Shown here: positions 7,602 through 15,541 of the stretch, piece by piece
Numbering within the stretch: the first letter of the stretch is position 1
Layout: each line of letters begins with the position of its first letter
Origin: Novosphingobium colocasiae
GTDB taxonomy: Bacteria > Pseudomonadota > Alphaproteobacteria > Sphingomonadales > Sphingomonadaceae
DNA: 64,000 bases
Assembly: GCF_014652555.1 (NCBI RefSeq)
Contig: NZ_BMZA01000002.1
Location: forward strand, 1 to 64,000
Direction: 5' to 3'
Made by a program: the position numbers and the translations under genes
The notes under the pieces: model-generated
Database searches by the model: none
What the model saw: only the letters and a program-made list of their open reading frames with translations
What the model was told of the DNA's origin: nothing

Positions 7602-8357
7602 ATGGCGGCTCCCGTCGTCACCATGTCGCAGCTTATCGAAGTCGGCGCTCACTTCGGCCACCAGACGCATCGCTGGAACCCGCGGATGAAGCCCTACATC
7701 TTCGGTGCCCGCAACGGCATCCACATCATCGATCTGTCGCAGACCGTGCCGCTGATGGCCCGCGCGCTCGACTTCATCGCGTCGACCGTCCAGGCCGGTG
7801 GCAAGGTGCTGTTCGTCGGCACCAAGCGCCAGGCGCAGGAGCCGATCGCCGAAGCCGCCCGTTCGTGCGGCCAGCACTTCGTCAACCACCGCTGGCTGGG
7901 CGGCATGCTCACCAACTGGAAGACCATCTCGGGCTCGATCAAGCGCTTCAAGTCGCTCGAAGAGCAGCTTTCGGGCGACATGTCGGGTTTCACCAAGAAG
8001 GAAATCCTGCAGATGACCCGCGAGCGCGACAAGCTTGAGCTGTCGCTGGGCGGCATCCGCGACATGGGCGGCATCCCGGACGTGATGTTCGTGATCGACG
8101 CCAACAAGGAAGACCTCGCCATCAAGGAAGCGAACGTGCTGGGTATCCCGGTCGTCGCCATCCTCGATTCGAACGTCTCGCCCGATGGCATCGCTTTCCC
8201 GATCCCGGCCAACGACGACGCCAGCCGCGCCGTGCGCCTCTATTGCGAAGCCGTTGCCCAGGCAGCGACCAAGGGCGGCCGCGAAGCGGTCATCACCAGC
8301 GGTGCCGATCTCGGCGCCATGGACGAGCCCGTCGCCGAGGCTGCTGTCGAAGCCTGA
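7602..8357 (+). CDS. rpsB: 30S ribosomal protein S2 (uS2)
   Basis: Ribosomal small-subunit protein S2, 251 residues. The conserved opening [20 protein letters not shown], the middle [14 protein letters not shown] and the later [17 protein letters not shown] are typical of the family. ATG 7602 is preceded by AAGGA at the right distance. It begins the classical rpsB-tsf-pyrH-frr order. A GC-rich hairpin follows before tsf and may lower transcription into it. Confidence 0.97.
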   Translation: MAAPVVTMSQLIEVGAHFGHQTHRWNPRMKPYIFGARNGIHIIDLSQTVPLMARALDFIASTVQAGGKVLFVGTKRQAQEPIAEAARSCGQHFVNHRWLGGMLTNWKTISGSIKRFKSLEEQLSGDMSGFTKKEILQMTRERDKLELSLGGIRDMGGIPDVMFVIDANKEDLAIKEANVLGIPVVAILDSNVSPDGIAFPIPANDDASRAVRLYCEAVAQAATKGGREAVITSGADLGAMDEPVAEAAVEA

Positions 8358-8396
8358 GCGCCCCGGCGCTGACGACACTTTCGTCATGGAATTGTC

Positions 8397-8425
8397 GCGC
8401 GCCGGGTCCAATGGGCCTGGCGCGC
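8397..8425 (+). terminator. Hairpin between rpsB and tsf (attenuator or weak terminator)
   Basis: Inverted repeat GCGCGCC (8397-8403) and GGCGCGC (8419-8425) with a 15-base loop. It is followed by a short T run (CCATTTTG). In other bacteria an attenuator separates rpsB and tsf, so this is a plausible partial terminator. Confidence 0.5.
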
Positions 8426-8480
8426 ACCCATTTTGAGCATCCCTGCCAAGGGGGCTTTTCTAGCCAGAAGGATTTGAGCG

Positions 8481-9404
8481 ATGGCTTACACCGCCGCTGA
8501 CGTGAAGAACCTGCGCGAGCGCACCGGCGCCGGCATGATGGACTGCAAGAAGGCGCTGACCGAAACCAACGGCGATCTCGAAGCCGCGGTCGACGCGCTG
8601 CGCGCCAAGGGCTTGGCCGCCGCTGCCAAGAAGTCGAGCCGCACCGCGGCAGAGGGCCTGGTCGGCGTGGCCGTGACCGGAACCCGGGGCGTTGCCGTCG
8701 AGGTCAACTCGGAAACCGATTTCGTCGCCAAGAACGATCAGTTCCAGGATTTCGTGCGCAACACCACCGAAGTCGCCCTCAGCGTTTCGGGCGATGACGT
8801 CGAAGCGCTCAAGGCCGCTGCCTACCCCGCCGGCGGCACCGTCGGCGAGGCGCTGACCAACAATGTCGCCACCATCGGCGAAAACCAGCAGGTCCGCCGC
8901 CTCAAGACCGTCGAAGTCTCGGAAGGTCTCGTGGTGCCTTACATGCACAACGCCGCCGCCCCGAACCTCGGCAAGATCGGCGTGCTCGTCGCGCTCGAAT
9001 CGGCCGCTCCCGCTGCCGCCCTTGAAGCGCTCGGCAAGCAGATCGCGATGCACATCGCCGCCGCTTTCCCGCTGGCGCTGACCGCTGACGACCTCGACGC
9101 CGAGCTGATCGAGCGCGAACGCAAGATCGCGCAGGAAAAGGCTGCCGAATCGGGCAAGCCCGAAGCGGTCCAGGCCAAGATGGTCGATGGCGCGATCGCC
9201 AAGTACGCCAAGGAAAACGCACTGCTCTCGCAGGTCTTCGTGATGGACAACAAGACCCCGATCCAGCAGGTCGTCGACGCTGCCGGCAAGGAAGCCGGCG
9301 CGAAGATCGTCCTCAAGGACTACGTGCGCTTCCAGCTTGGCGAAGGCATCGAAAAGGAAGTCACCGACTTCGCGGCCGAAGTGGCTGCGGCGGTCGCCGG
9401 CTGA
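8481..9404 (+). CDS. tsf: Translation elongation factor Ts
   Basis: Nucleotide exchange factor for EF-Tu, 307 residues. The N-terminal UBA-like domain has the hallmark [13 protein letters not shown]. The core has [13 protein letters not shown], and a conserved C-terminal [18 protein letters not shown] is present. It lies directly after rpsB, as in most bacteria, and ends at a strong terminator. Start ATG 8481 gives the expected [14 protein letters not shown]-terminus. Confidence 0.97.
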   Translation: MAYTAADVKNLRERTGAGMMDCKKALTETNGDLEAAVDALRAKGLAAAAKKSSRTAAEGLVGVAVTGTRGVAVEVNSETDFVAKNDQFQDFVRNTTEVALSVSGDDVEALKAAAYPAGGTVGEALTNNVATIGENQQVRRLKTVEVSEGLVVPYMHNAAAPNLGKIGVLVALESAAPAAALEALGKQIAMHIAAAFPLALTADDLDAELIERERKIAQEKAAESGKPEAVQAKMVDGAIAKYAKENALLSQVFVMDNKTPIQQVVDAAGKEAGAKIVLKDYVRFQLGEGIEKEVTDFAAEVAAAVAG

Positions 9405-9430
9405 TTTCCAGCCGGTTCCTTCGGGAACGG

Positions 9431-9478
9431 AACAACAAGGGCCCGGGAAGTGCATTCGCTTCCCGGGCCCTTGTTGTT
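9431..9478. terminator. Strong bidirectional terminator after tsf
   Basis: A perfect 20-base inverted repeat: left arm 9431-9450 (AACAACAAGGGCCCGGGAAG), right arm 9459-9478, with an 8-base loop. The AACAACAA/TTGTTGTT ends give U-rich or A-rich flanks on either strand. It can therefore serve both tsf (forward) and the convergent 131-residue gene, whose stop codon touches the right arm. Confidence 0.9.
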
Positions 9479-9873
9479 CACATCACATCGAAGATCACGA
9501 ATAGCAGTCCGATCACGCCCCATTGGAAGGCTATCCCGATCAGGAGGCATATCCAGGCTTCTCGACTTTTTCGTCGGTAACCGCGCGCGCCAAGTATAAT
9601 CGCCGGCCAGAAACTGAACGGGCCGATTACTATCAAGACGATGCGCGCTAGCGTGCTAAGCGGCAGATCGGGCCGAAGGGCTTCCGCACGGTCTCGTAAC
9701 TCTTCATGCTCAAGTGCGGTGGTGACAAAATCTTCCGCCAGCCCGCGTCGCGCGATCTCGTTACGGGCGGCCGCCATTGCAGCCTGCTCGTAATCGTCTG
9801 TATCGCCATGAGCGATCAGCACCAGTTCGTCGTCGGTCAGCCCCTGCATCGTCGATTCAAAGCTGTCGGTCAC
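9478..9873 (-). CDS. Hypothetical membrane protein
   Basis: A 131-residue protein of unknown function. The first 75 residues are soluble and acidic with helical character (LTDDELVLIAHGDTDDYEQA). The C-terminal third has two hydrophobic segments, about residues 75-95 (LARIVLIVIGPFSFWPAIIL) and 106-130 (AWICLLIGIAFQWGVIGLLF), separated by a basic loop RGYRRKSRE. It is transcribed toward tsf and shares the terminator between them. It has no operon partner, and pyrH is divergent. I do not recognise a named domain. Confidence 0.65.
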   Translation of the reverse strand: MTDSFESTMQGLTDDELVLIAHGDTDDYEQAAMAAARNEIARRGLAEDFVTTALEHEELRDRAEALRPDLPLSTLARIVLIVIGPFSFWPAIILGARGYRRKSREAWICLLIGIAFQWGVIGLLFVIFDVM

Positions 9874-10045
9874 AGTTACCCCTGTCAGTCCGAACTGTTT
9901 GAGGCAGCCGGTTCGGCTACCTGAGCGAACTTTCGCATTCCATCATCACGCGTAAGACTTGCTTCGGTCAATACCAACCCCTTGGCAATCCGCGCCTGTC
10001 ACCCTAAAGCCGCACCCGACCCCAGTCCCCAGGAGATCGTGCGGC

Positions 10046-10768
10046 ATGTCGACCACCCTCTACAAGCGCGTCCTGCTCAAGCTTTCGGGCGAAGTCTTGA
10101 TGGGGAACCAGGCATTCGGCATCGATCCCGATTTCGTCGCCGAGATGGCGCAGGAGATCAAGGAAGCGCGCGATAGCGGGCTGGAGATCTGCCTGGTCAT
10201 CGGCGGGGGCAATATCTTTCGCGGCATGGCCGGGGCGGCCAAAGGCATGGACCGCGCGCAGGCTGATTACATGGGCATGCTGGCGACCGTGATGAACGCG
10301 CTGGCGATGCAGAACGCACTGGAAAAGCTGGGCGTGCACACCCGCGTGCAATCCGCGATCGAGATGGACAAGGTTTGCGAACCGGTGATCCGCCGCCGGG
10401 CCGAGCGGCATCTGGAAAAGGGCAGGGTGGTGATCTTCGCCGCCGGTGTCGGCGCGCCTTATTTCACCACCGATAGCGGCGCGGCGCTGCGGGCTGCGGA
10501 AATGCGCTGCGATGCATTGCTCAAGGGCACCAGTGTGGATGGCGTCTATGACAGCGATCCCAAGACGAATGCCGATGCAAAGCGTTATGAAACAGTCAAT
10601 TATGATACGGTCCTCGCCGATAATCTGAAGGTGATGGACGCTTCCGCCGTGGCCCTGTGCCGCGATAACGCGATCCCGATCGTCGTCTTCTCGATCCGCG
10701 AGAAGGGCAATCTTGCCCGGATCCTGGCGGGCGAGGGGACCAAGACGATCGTCCAGAAAGGAGCCTGA
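10046..10768 (+). CDS. pyrH: UMP kinase
   Basis: Phosphorylates UMP to UDP in pyrimidine nucleotide synthesis; an amino-acid kinase fold enzyme, here 240 residues. Conserved pieces are [13 protein letters not shown] at the N-terminus, [11 protein letters not shown] (phosphate loop), [19 protein letters not shown] and the uridine-site region [15 protein letters not shown] 10046 is chosen because AGGAG lies about 10 bases upstream and it removes a non-conserved 29-residue extension. It is followed 3 bases later by frr. Confidence 0.96.
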   Translation: MSTTLYKRVLLKLSGEVLMGNQAFGIDPDFVAEMAQEIKEARDSGLEICLVIGGGNIFRGMAGAAKGMDRAQADYMGMLATVMNALAMQNALEKLGVHTRVQSAIEMDKVCEPVIRRRAERHLEKGRVVIFAAGVGAPYFTTDSGAALRAAEMRCDALLKGTSVDGVYDSDPKTNADAKRYETVNYDTVLADNLKVMDASAVALCRDNAIPIVVFSIREKGNLARILAGEGTKTIVQKGA

Positions 10769-10771
10769 CCC

Positions 10772-11329
10772 ATGGCCAAGTACGACAAGGCCGATCTTGA
10801 GCGCCGGATGAAGGGGGCGGTCGAATCGCTGCGGCATGATCTGTCGGGCCTGCGCACCGGGCGGGCCAACACGGCGCTGCTCGAACCGATCCAAGTCGAG
10901 GTCTACGGCGCGATGATGCCGATCGTCCAGGTGGCGACGATTTCCGCCCCGGAACCGCGCATGCTTTCGGTGCAGGTGTGGGACAAATCGAACATCAGCC
11001 CGGTCGAAAAGGCGATCCGCTCTGCCGGTCTGGGGCTCAACCCGATCAACGATGGCAACACCCTGCGCCTGCCGATCCCGGACCTGACCGAGGAACGCCG
11101 CAAGGAACTGGCCAAGCTGGCCGGGCAGTATGCGGAAAAGGCCCGTGTCGCCATTCGCAACGTCCGCCGCGACGGCATGGAAAACCTCAAGACCGACGAG
11201 AACAAGAAGGAAATCTCGGAAGACGACCGCAAGCGCGGCGAGACCGAGGTGCAGAAGCTGACCGACGAGACGATCAAGTCGGTCGATGAGGTGTTCGCGT
11301 CGAAGGAAAAGGAAATCCTCGGCAAGTGA
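10772..11329 (+). CDS. frr: Ribosome recycling factor
   Basis: Releases ribosomes from mRNA after termination together with EF-G. The 185-residue protein has the conserved start [17 protein letters not shown], the motif [14 protein letters not shown] and the C-terminal [14 protein letters not shown] with many charged residues. It sits 3 bases after pyrH and 34 bases before uppS, so it belongs to the same operon. Confidence 0.97.
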   Translation: MAKYDKADLERRMKGAVESLRHDLSGLRTGRANTALLEPIQVEVYGAMMPIVQVATISAPEPRMLSVQVWDKSNISPVEKAIRSAGLGLNPINDGNTLRLPIPDLTEERRKELAKLAGQYAEKARVAIRNVRRDGMENLKTDENKKEISEDDRKRGETEVQKLTDETIKSVDEVFASKEKEILGK

Positions 11330-11363
11330 CCCGGCTGCGGGGCACTTGCGGGGGCAGGACGGG

Positions 11364-12053
11364 ATGAGCAAGCCGGAACCGGGGCGCGTGCGGCACGTCG
11401 CCATCATCATGGACGGCAACGGCCGCTGGGCCAAGAAACGCCTGCTGCCCCGCGCGCTGGGGCACCAGAAGGGCGTGGAGGCGGTGCGCCGCGTGGTCCG
11501 CGGCGCGCGCGAGCTGGGGCTGGAAGCGCTGACGCTCTACGCCTTTTCGACCGAGAACTGGGGCCGGCCCGAGGACGAGGTTGCCGACCTGATGGGGCTG
11601 ATGAAGCGCTTCATCCTGTCCGACCTGGAAGAGTTCGCGCAGGCTGGTGTGCGGCTCAAGATCATCGGCGATTACAAGGCCTTCAAGCCCGATGTTGTCG
11701 AACTGATCGAAGGCGCGCTGGCGCGCACGGCGGCCAATACCGGCACGACCATGGTGGTCGCCCTCAACTATGGCAGCCATGACGAGATTGCCCGCGCCGC
11801 CCGCTCTGCTGCCGCGAAAGGCGCGATCACGCCCGAGACGATCGCGGCCGAACTGGACACCGCCGACCTGCCGCCGCTCGACCTCCTGATCCGCACTTCG
11901 GGCGAGGTGCGGCTGTCGAACTTCCTGCTGTGGCAGGCGGCCTACGCCGAGATGCTGTTCACCGATGTGCTGTGGCCCGATTTCACCGTGGACCACTTGC
12001 GCGACGCCATCGCCGAATTCGGCCGCAGGGACCGGCGCTATGGCGGACGCTGA
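11364..12053 (+). CDS. uppS: Isoprenyl transferase (undecaprenyl diphosphate synthase)
   Basis: Makes the C55 lipid carrier for cell-wall synthesis by adding isopentenyl units in cis. The 229-residue protein shows the catalytic HVAIIMDGNGRWAKKR with D17, then ALTLYAFSTENWGRP and LIRTSGEVRLSNFLLWQAAY. ATG 11364 was taken as start because the longer frame from 11286 only adds sequence overlapping frr. The stop overlaps the cdsA start by 14 bases. Confidence 0.96.
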   Translation: MSKPEPGRVRHVAIIMDGNGRWAKKRLLPRALGHQKGVEAVRRVVRGARELGLEALTLYAFSTENWGRPEDEVADLMGLMKRFILSDLEEFAQAGVRLKIIGDYKAFKPDVVELIEGALARTAANTGTTMVVALNYGSHDEIARAARSAAAKGAITPETIAAELDTADLPPLDLLIRTSGEVRLSNFLLWQAAYAEMLFTDVLWPDFTVDHLRDAIAEFGRRDRRYGGR

Positions 12054-12759
12054 GGCACCCGCCCCGAAGCGCTCGGACCTCGGCCCGCGCACCGCCTCGG
12101 CGGTGGTGATGATCGCGGTTGCCGGCACCGCGCTGTGGCTGGGGAGCATGGTCTGGACGCTGTTCGTCGCGCTGGTCAGTGCCGGGGTGATGTGGGAATG
12201 GATCCGCATCGCCCGCGCGGGAACGCCTCACCCGGTGGCGCGCGGCCTGTGGAACGCGGGCGGGATCGTCTATGTCGGCATCGCCGGGCTGACGCTGGTC
12301 GAACTGCGCGGCGCTGACGGGGGGCTGCATCTGGTTCTGACCGTGGTCGGCGCGGTGATCGCTACCGACATCGGTGCCTATTTCGCCGGCCGGACGTTCG
12401 GTGGCCCGAAGATTGCCCCGCGCATCAGCCCGTCGAAAACCTGGTCCGGGCTGCTGGGCGGCATGACTGCAGCTTCAGCCGTGCTGGCCGGCCTCACTTT
12501 ATACGCGGCGCGCGTGCCCGGGCTGGCAGGGATCGAACGCATGGCCTGGATACCGGCGCTTTACGGCGCACTGCTGGCGGTGGTCGCGCAAGTGGGGGAC
12601 TTCTTCGAAAGCTGGATGAAGCGGCGCGCCGGGGTGAAGGACTCATCTCGTCTCATTCCCGGTCACGGCGGGCTGTTCGACCGGGTGGATGGTCTGCTAT
12701 CGGTCTGCTTCGTGCTGGGCCTGTTCTACATCGCGCTGAAAGCGCAAGGCTACACCTGA
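12040..12759 (+). CDS. cdsA: Phosphatidate cytidylyltransferase
   Basis: Makes CDP-diacylglycerol, the precursor used by pssA and pgsA, both also in this window. The 239-residue membrane protein has several hydrophobic helices and the family signature near the C-terminus: SPSKTWSGLLGG, then ESWMKRRAGVKDSSRLIPGH and GGLFDRVDGL. ATG 12040 overlaps uppS by 14 bases, the usual uppS-cdsA-dxr arrangement. The stop overlaps the dxr start by one base. Confidence 0.95.
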   Translation: MADAEAPAPKRSDLGPRTASAVVMIAVAGTALWLGSMVWTLFVALVSAGVMWEWIRIARAGTPHPVARGLWNAGGIVYVGIAGLTLVELRGADGGLHLVLTVVGAVIATDIGAYFAGRTFGGPKIAPRISPSKTWSGLLGGMTAASAVLAGLTLYAARVPGLAGIERMAWIPALYGALLAVVAQVGDFFESWMKRRAGVKDSSRLIPGHGGLFDRVDGLLSVCFVLGLFYIALKAQGYT

Positions 12760-13913
12760 TGGTGCGCAGCCTGTCCGTGCTCGGAGCCACCGGTTCGATC
12801 GGGGCGTCGACGCTCGATCTCGTGCGCCGCAACCGTGCCGACTGGCGGGTGGTCGCGCTCACCGCGAACTCCAGCGTGCTCGACCTTGCCCGGCTCGCGC
12901 GCGAATTTTCCGCCGAACTCGCCGTCGTTGCCGACGAAACGCAGCTTCCCGCCCTGCGCGAGGCGCTGGCCGGCAGCGGCATTGCGGTTGCGGGCGGCCC
13001 GCAGGCGGTGGTCGAGGCCGCGGCCCGTGGGGCTGACGTCACCGTGGCGGCGATTGTCGGCTGCGCCGGGCTTGCGCCGACGATGGCGGCGATCGAGCAG
13101 GGCGGCGTGATCGCGCTGGCCAACAAGGAAGCGCTGGTGTCCGCCGGCGAGGTGATGACGGCGGCGGTGACCCGGCATGGGGCCACGCTGTTGCCGATCG
13201 ATTCCGAACACAATGCCATCTTCCAGTGCCTGTCCGGCAACGATCTCGATCACGTCCGCTCGATTACCCTCACGGCCAGCGGCGGGCCGTTTCGTGACTG
13301 GTCGGCCGAGCGGCTGAGCGCCGCCACCCCCGCCGAAGCGGTCCGCCATCCCAACTGGGACATGGGGGCCAAGATCAGCGTCGACAGCGCGACGATGTTC
13401 AACAAGGGCCTTGAACTGATCGAGGCGCATTACCTGTTCCCGGTCGGCCTCGATCGGCTGCGGATCATCGTCCATCCGCAGTCAGTGGTGCATTCGATGG
13501 TCGAGTATCGCGACGGGTCGACGCTGGCGCAGCTTGGCCCATCGGACATGCGCGTGCCGATCGCATCGGCGCTGGCCTGGCCGGGGCGGATGGACACGCC
13601 GTGCGCGCCGCTCGATCTGGCGGCGATCGGCGAGCTGACCTTTCGCGCGCCCGATGAAGAGCGCTTCCCCGCCACCCGCCTGGCGCGGCAGGCGGCAGAG
13701 GCGGGCGGGGCCATCCCCGCCGTGCTCAATGCGGCCAACGAAGTGGCGGTGGCGGCGTTCCTTGCCGGTCAGATTGCGTTCACCCGGATTGCCGCACAGG
13801 TGGACCATGTGCTCGGCTGCTTCGCGCCCGCGCCGCCCGCGAGCCTGGCGGACGTGCTGGCCGTTGACGCCGAAGCCAGGGCGCGGACGCGCGAGCTTGC
13901 CGCCAGTGCCTGA
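12759..13913 (+). CDS. dxr: 1-deoxy-D-xylulose 5-phosphate reductoisomerase
   Basis: Second step of the non-mevalonate isoprenoid pathway, which also supplies the uppS substrate. 384 residues. The N-terminus has the NADPH-binding SVLGATGSIGASTLDLV; the metal and substrate site includes ALANKEALVSAGEV, LPIDSEHNAIFQC, TASGGPFRDW and HPNWDMGAKISVDSATMFNK. ATG 12759 overlaps the cdsA stop. It is followed by rseP after 30 bases. Confidence 0.97.
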   Translation: MVRSLSVLGATGSIGASTLDLVRRNRADWRVVALTANSSVLDLARLAREFSAELAVVADETQLPALREALAGSGIAVAGGPQAVVEAAARGADVTVAAIVGCAGLAPTMAAIEQGGVIALANKEALVSAGEVMTAAVTRHGATLLPIDSEHNAIFQCLSGNDLDHVRSITLTASGGPFRDWSAERLSAATPAEAVRHPNWDMGAKISVDSATMFNKGLELIEAHYLFPVGLDRLRIIVHPQSVVHSMVEYRDGSTLAQLGPSDMRVPIASALAWPGRMDTPCAPLDLAAIGELTFRAPDEERFPATRLARQAAEAGGAIPAVLNAANEVAVAAFLAGQIAFTRIAAQVDHVLGCFAPAPPASLADVLAVDAEARARTRELAASA

Positions 13914-13943
13914 CCCTCTTTCCTTTCGGGGAGTTTTCCCAAG

Positions 13944-15326
13944 TTGACCGCATCACCCGGCCTGATCACCACGCTGTTCGCTTTCCTGCTGGTGCTGGGG
14001 CCGCTGGTGCTGATCCATGAACTCGGCCACTATCTGGTCGGCCGCCTGTTCGGGGTAAAGGCCAACGCCTTCTCGATCGGCTTCGGCAAGGAACTGTTCG
14101 GGTGGACCGACCGGCGCGGCACCCGCTGGAAGATTTCCGCCGTGCCACTGGGCGGCTACGTCCAGTTCGCGGGCGACATGAACCCGGCCAGTGCCGCCGC
14201 CGATGACAGCAACCTGACCCCGCAAGAGCGGTCGGAGACGTTCCACGTCAAGCCGCTGTGGCAGCGCGCGCTGATCGTGCTGGCGGGGCCGCTGACCAAC
14301 CTGATCCTCGCGATCCTTATCTTCGCGGCGTTCAGCTTCGCCTATGGCAAGATCGTTGCCGATCCGATCGTCTATGGTTTTGCCGAAACCTCCGATGCGC
14401 GCGATGCCGGGCTGCGGGTGCAGGATCGCATCGTCGCGGTCGATGGCAACAACGTAGAGACGCCTTACGATATCGGCCAGTACGTGACCCCTTATCCCGG
14501 CCGTACCGTCGCGCTGGCGGTCGATCGCGATGGCCGGCGCGTCGTCGTTCCGGTGCGGTTGCACGATCGCACCGTGCGCGACCAGTTCGGCAACGAAGGG
14601 CGGATCGCCGATCTCGGCATCGATTTCGCCCCGGCGGTGATCGGCCACTTTGCGGTCGATTCCCCGGCGCACAAAGCCGGGCTCAAGATCGGTGACCGGC
14701 TGCTGGCGGTGGACGGCAAGGCGGTCAACGGCTTTGCAGCGCTGGCTGAAACCATCGCGACGATGCCGGGCCGGACGGTCGTCGTCACTGTGGCGCGGGG
14801 TGACGAGCGGCTGACGGTGCCGGTCACGCTGGCAGCGGTGCCCACGGTCGGCCCGGACGGCAAGCCCACTACCATCGGCAGGCTGGGCGTGCGCAACTCG
14901 CGCGGGCTGATCGAACCGGTCGGCGTGGGCGAGGCGCTGCAGCTTGGCGTGACGCAAAGCTGGAGCACCATGCGCATGATGGGGGCTGGAATCGGCCAGA
15001 TCTTCAGCGGCGAACGGTCGGTCAAGGAACTGGGCGGCCCGATCAAGATCGCCAAGTATTCGGGCGAGCAGTTCAGCCTTGGCTGGGAAGAATTCGTGGC
15101 CTTCGTCGGGCTCATCTCGATTAACTTGGCATTCATCAACCTCCTGCCAATTCCGGGCCTCGACGGCGGGCATCTGGCTTTCTACGCAGCCGAATGCATC
15201 CGTCGCAAACCGCTGGGTCTGCGCAGCCAGGAATGGGCGATCCGGACAGGTGTGGCGCTGGTTCTGGCGCTCATGCTGTTCGTCACCGTCAACGATCTGG
15301 TGTCGCTGCCGATATTCGGCGGGTGA
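13944..15326 (+). CDS. rseP: RIP metalloprotease RseP
   Basis: Inner-membrane site-2 protease that cleaves anti-sigma factors and leftover signal peptides. The zinc motif H25-E-L-G-H29 sits in the first membrane helix, and the second metal-binding motif is NLLPIPGLDGGH near residue 400. Two PDZ domains lie between (about residues 125-200 and 210-290). Length of 460 residues is longer than many alphaproteobacterial homologues, consistent with two PDZ domains. The start is TTG 13944 with GGGGAG about 11 bases upstream; no ATG gives a better N-terminus. Confidence 0.94.
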   Translation: MTASPGLITTLFAFLLVLGPLVLIHELGHYLVGRLFGVKANAFSIGFGKELFGWTDRRGTRWKISAVPLGGYVQFAGDMNPASAAADDSNLTPQERSETFHVKPLWQRALIVLAGPLTNLILAILIFAAFSFAYGKIVADPIVYGFAETSDARDAGLRVQDRIVAVDGNNVETPYDIGQYVTPYPGRTVALAVDRDGRRVVVPVRLHDRTVRDQFGNEGRIADLGIDFAPAVIGHFAVDSPAHKAGLKIGDRLLAVDGKAVNGFAALAETIATMPGRTVVVTVARGDERLTVPVTLAAVPTVGPDGKPTTIGRLGVRNSRGLIEPVGVGEALQLGVTQSWSTMRMMGAGIGQIFSGERSVKELGGPIKIAKYSGEQFSLGWEEFVAFVGLISINLAFINLLPIPGLDGGHLAFYAAECIRRKPLGLRSQEWAIRTGVALVLALMLFVTVNDLVSLPIFGG

Positions 15327-15541
15327 GGGGGCGTTCATCACCTTTTTCGGGGGATAGCGCCAAGGAAAATGCGGGGAACGGGCCGCGTCCGGGATTGGCT
15401 GCTTGATCGCATCCGCTCCATCGGGCAGATGGCTGCGATTGTCCGCCCGTGCGCCGGCTTCATGCCGGTTGCGCGGGCATTCATCAGGGTCTTGCGTGCC
15501 AGCCGGGCTGCCGCAAGTGCGCTAACAGGATTTTGCGTAGA

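Noticed and set aside
9959..10045. 29-residue N-terminal extension of UMP kinase
   Set aside because: Not conserved in the family and ATG 10046 has a proper ribosome site.
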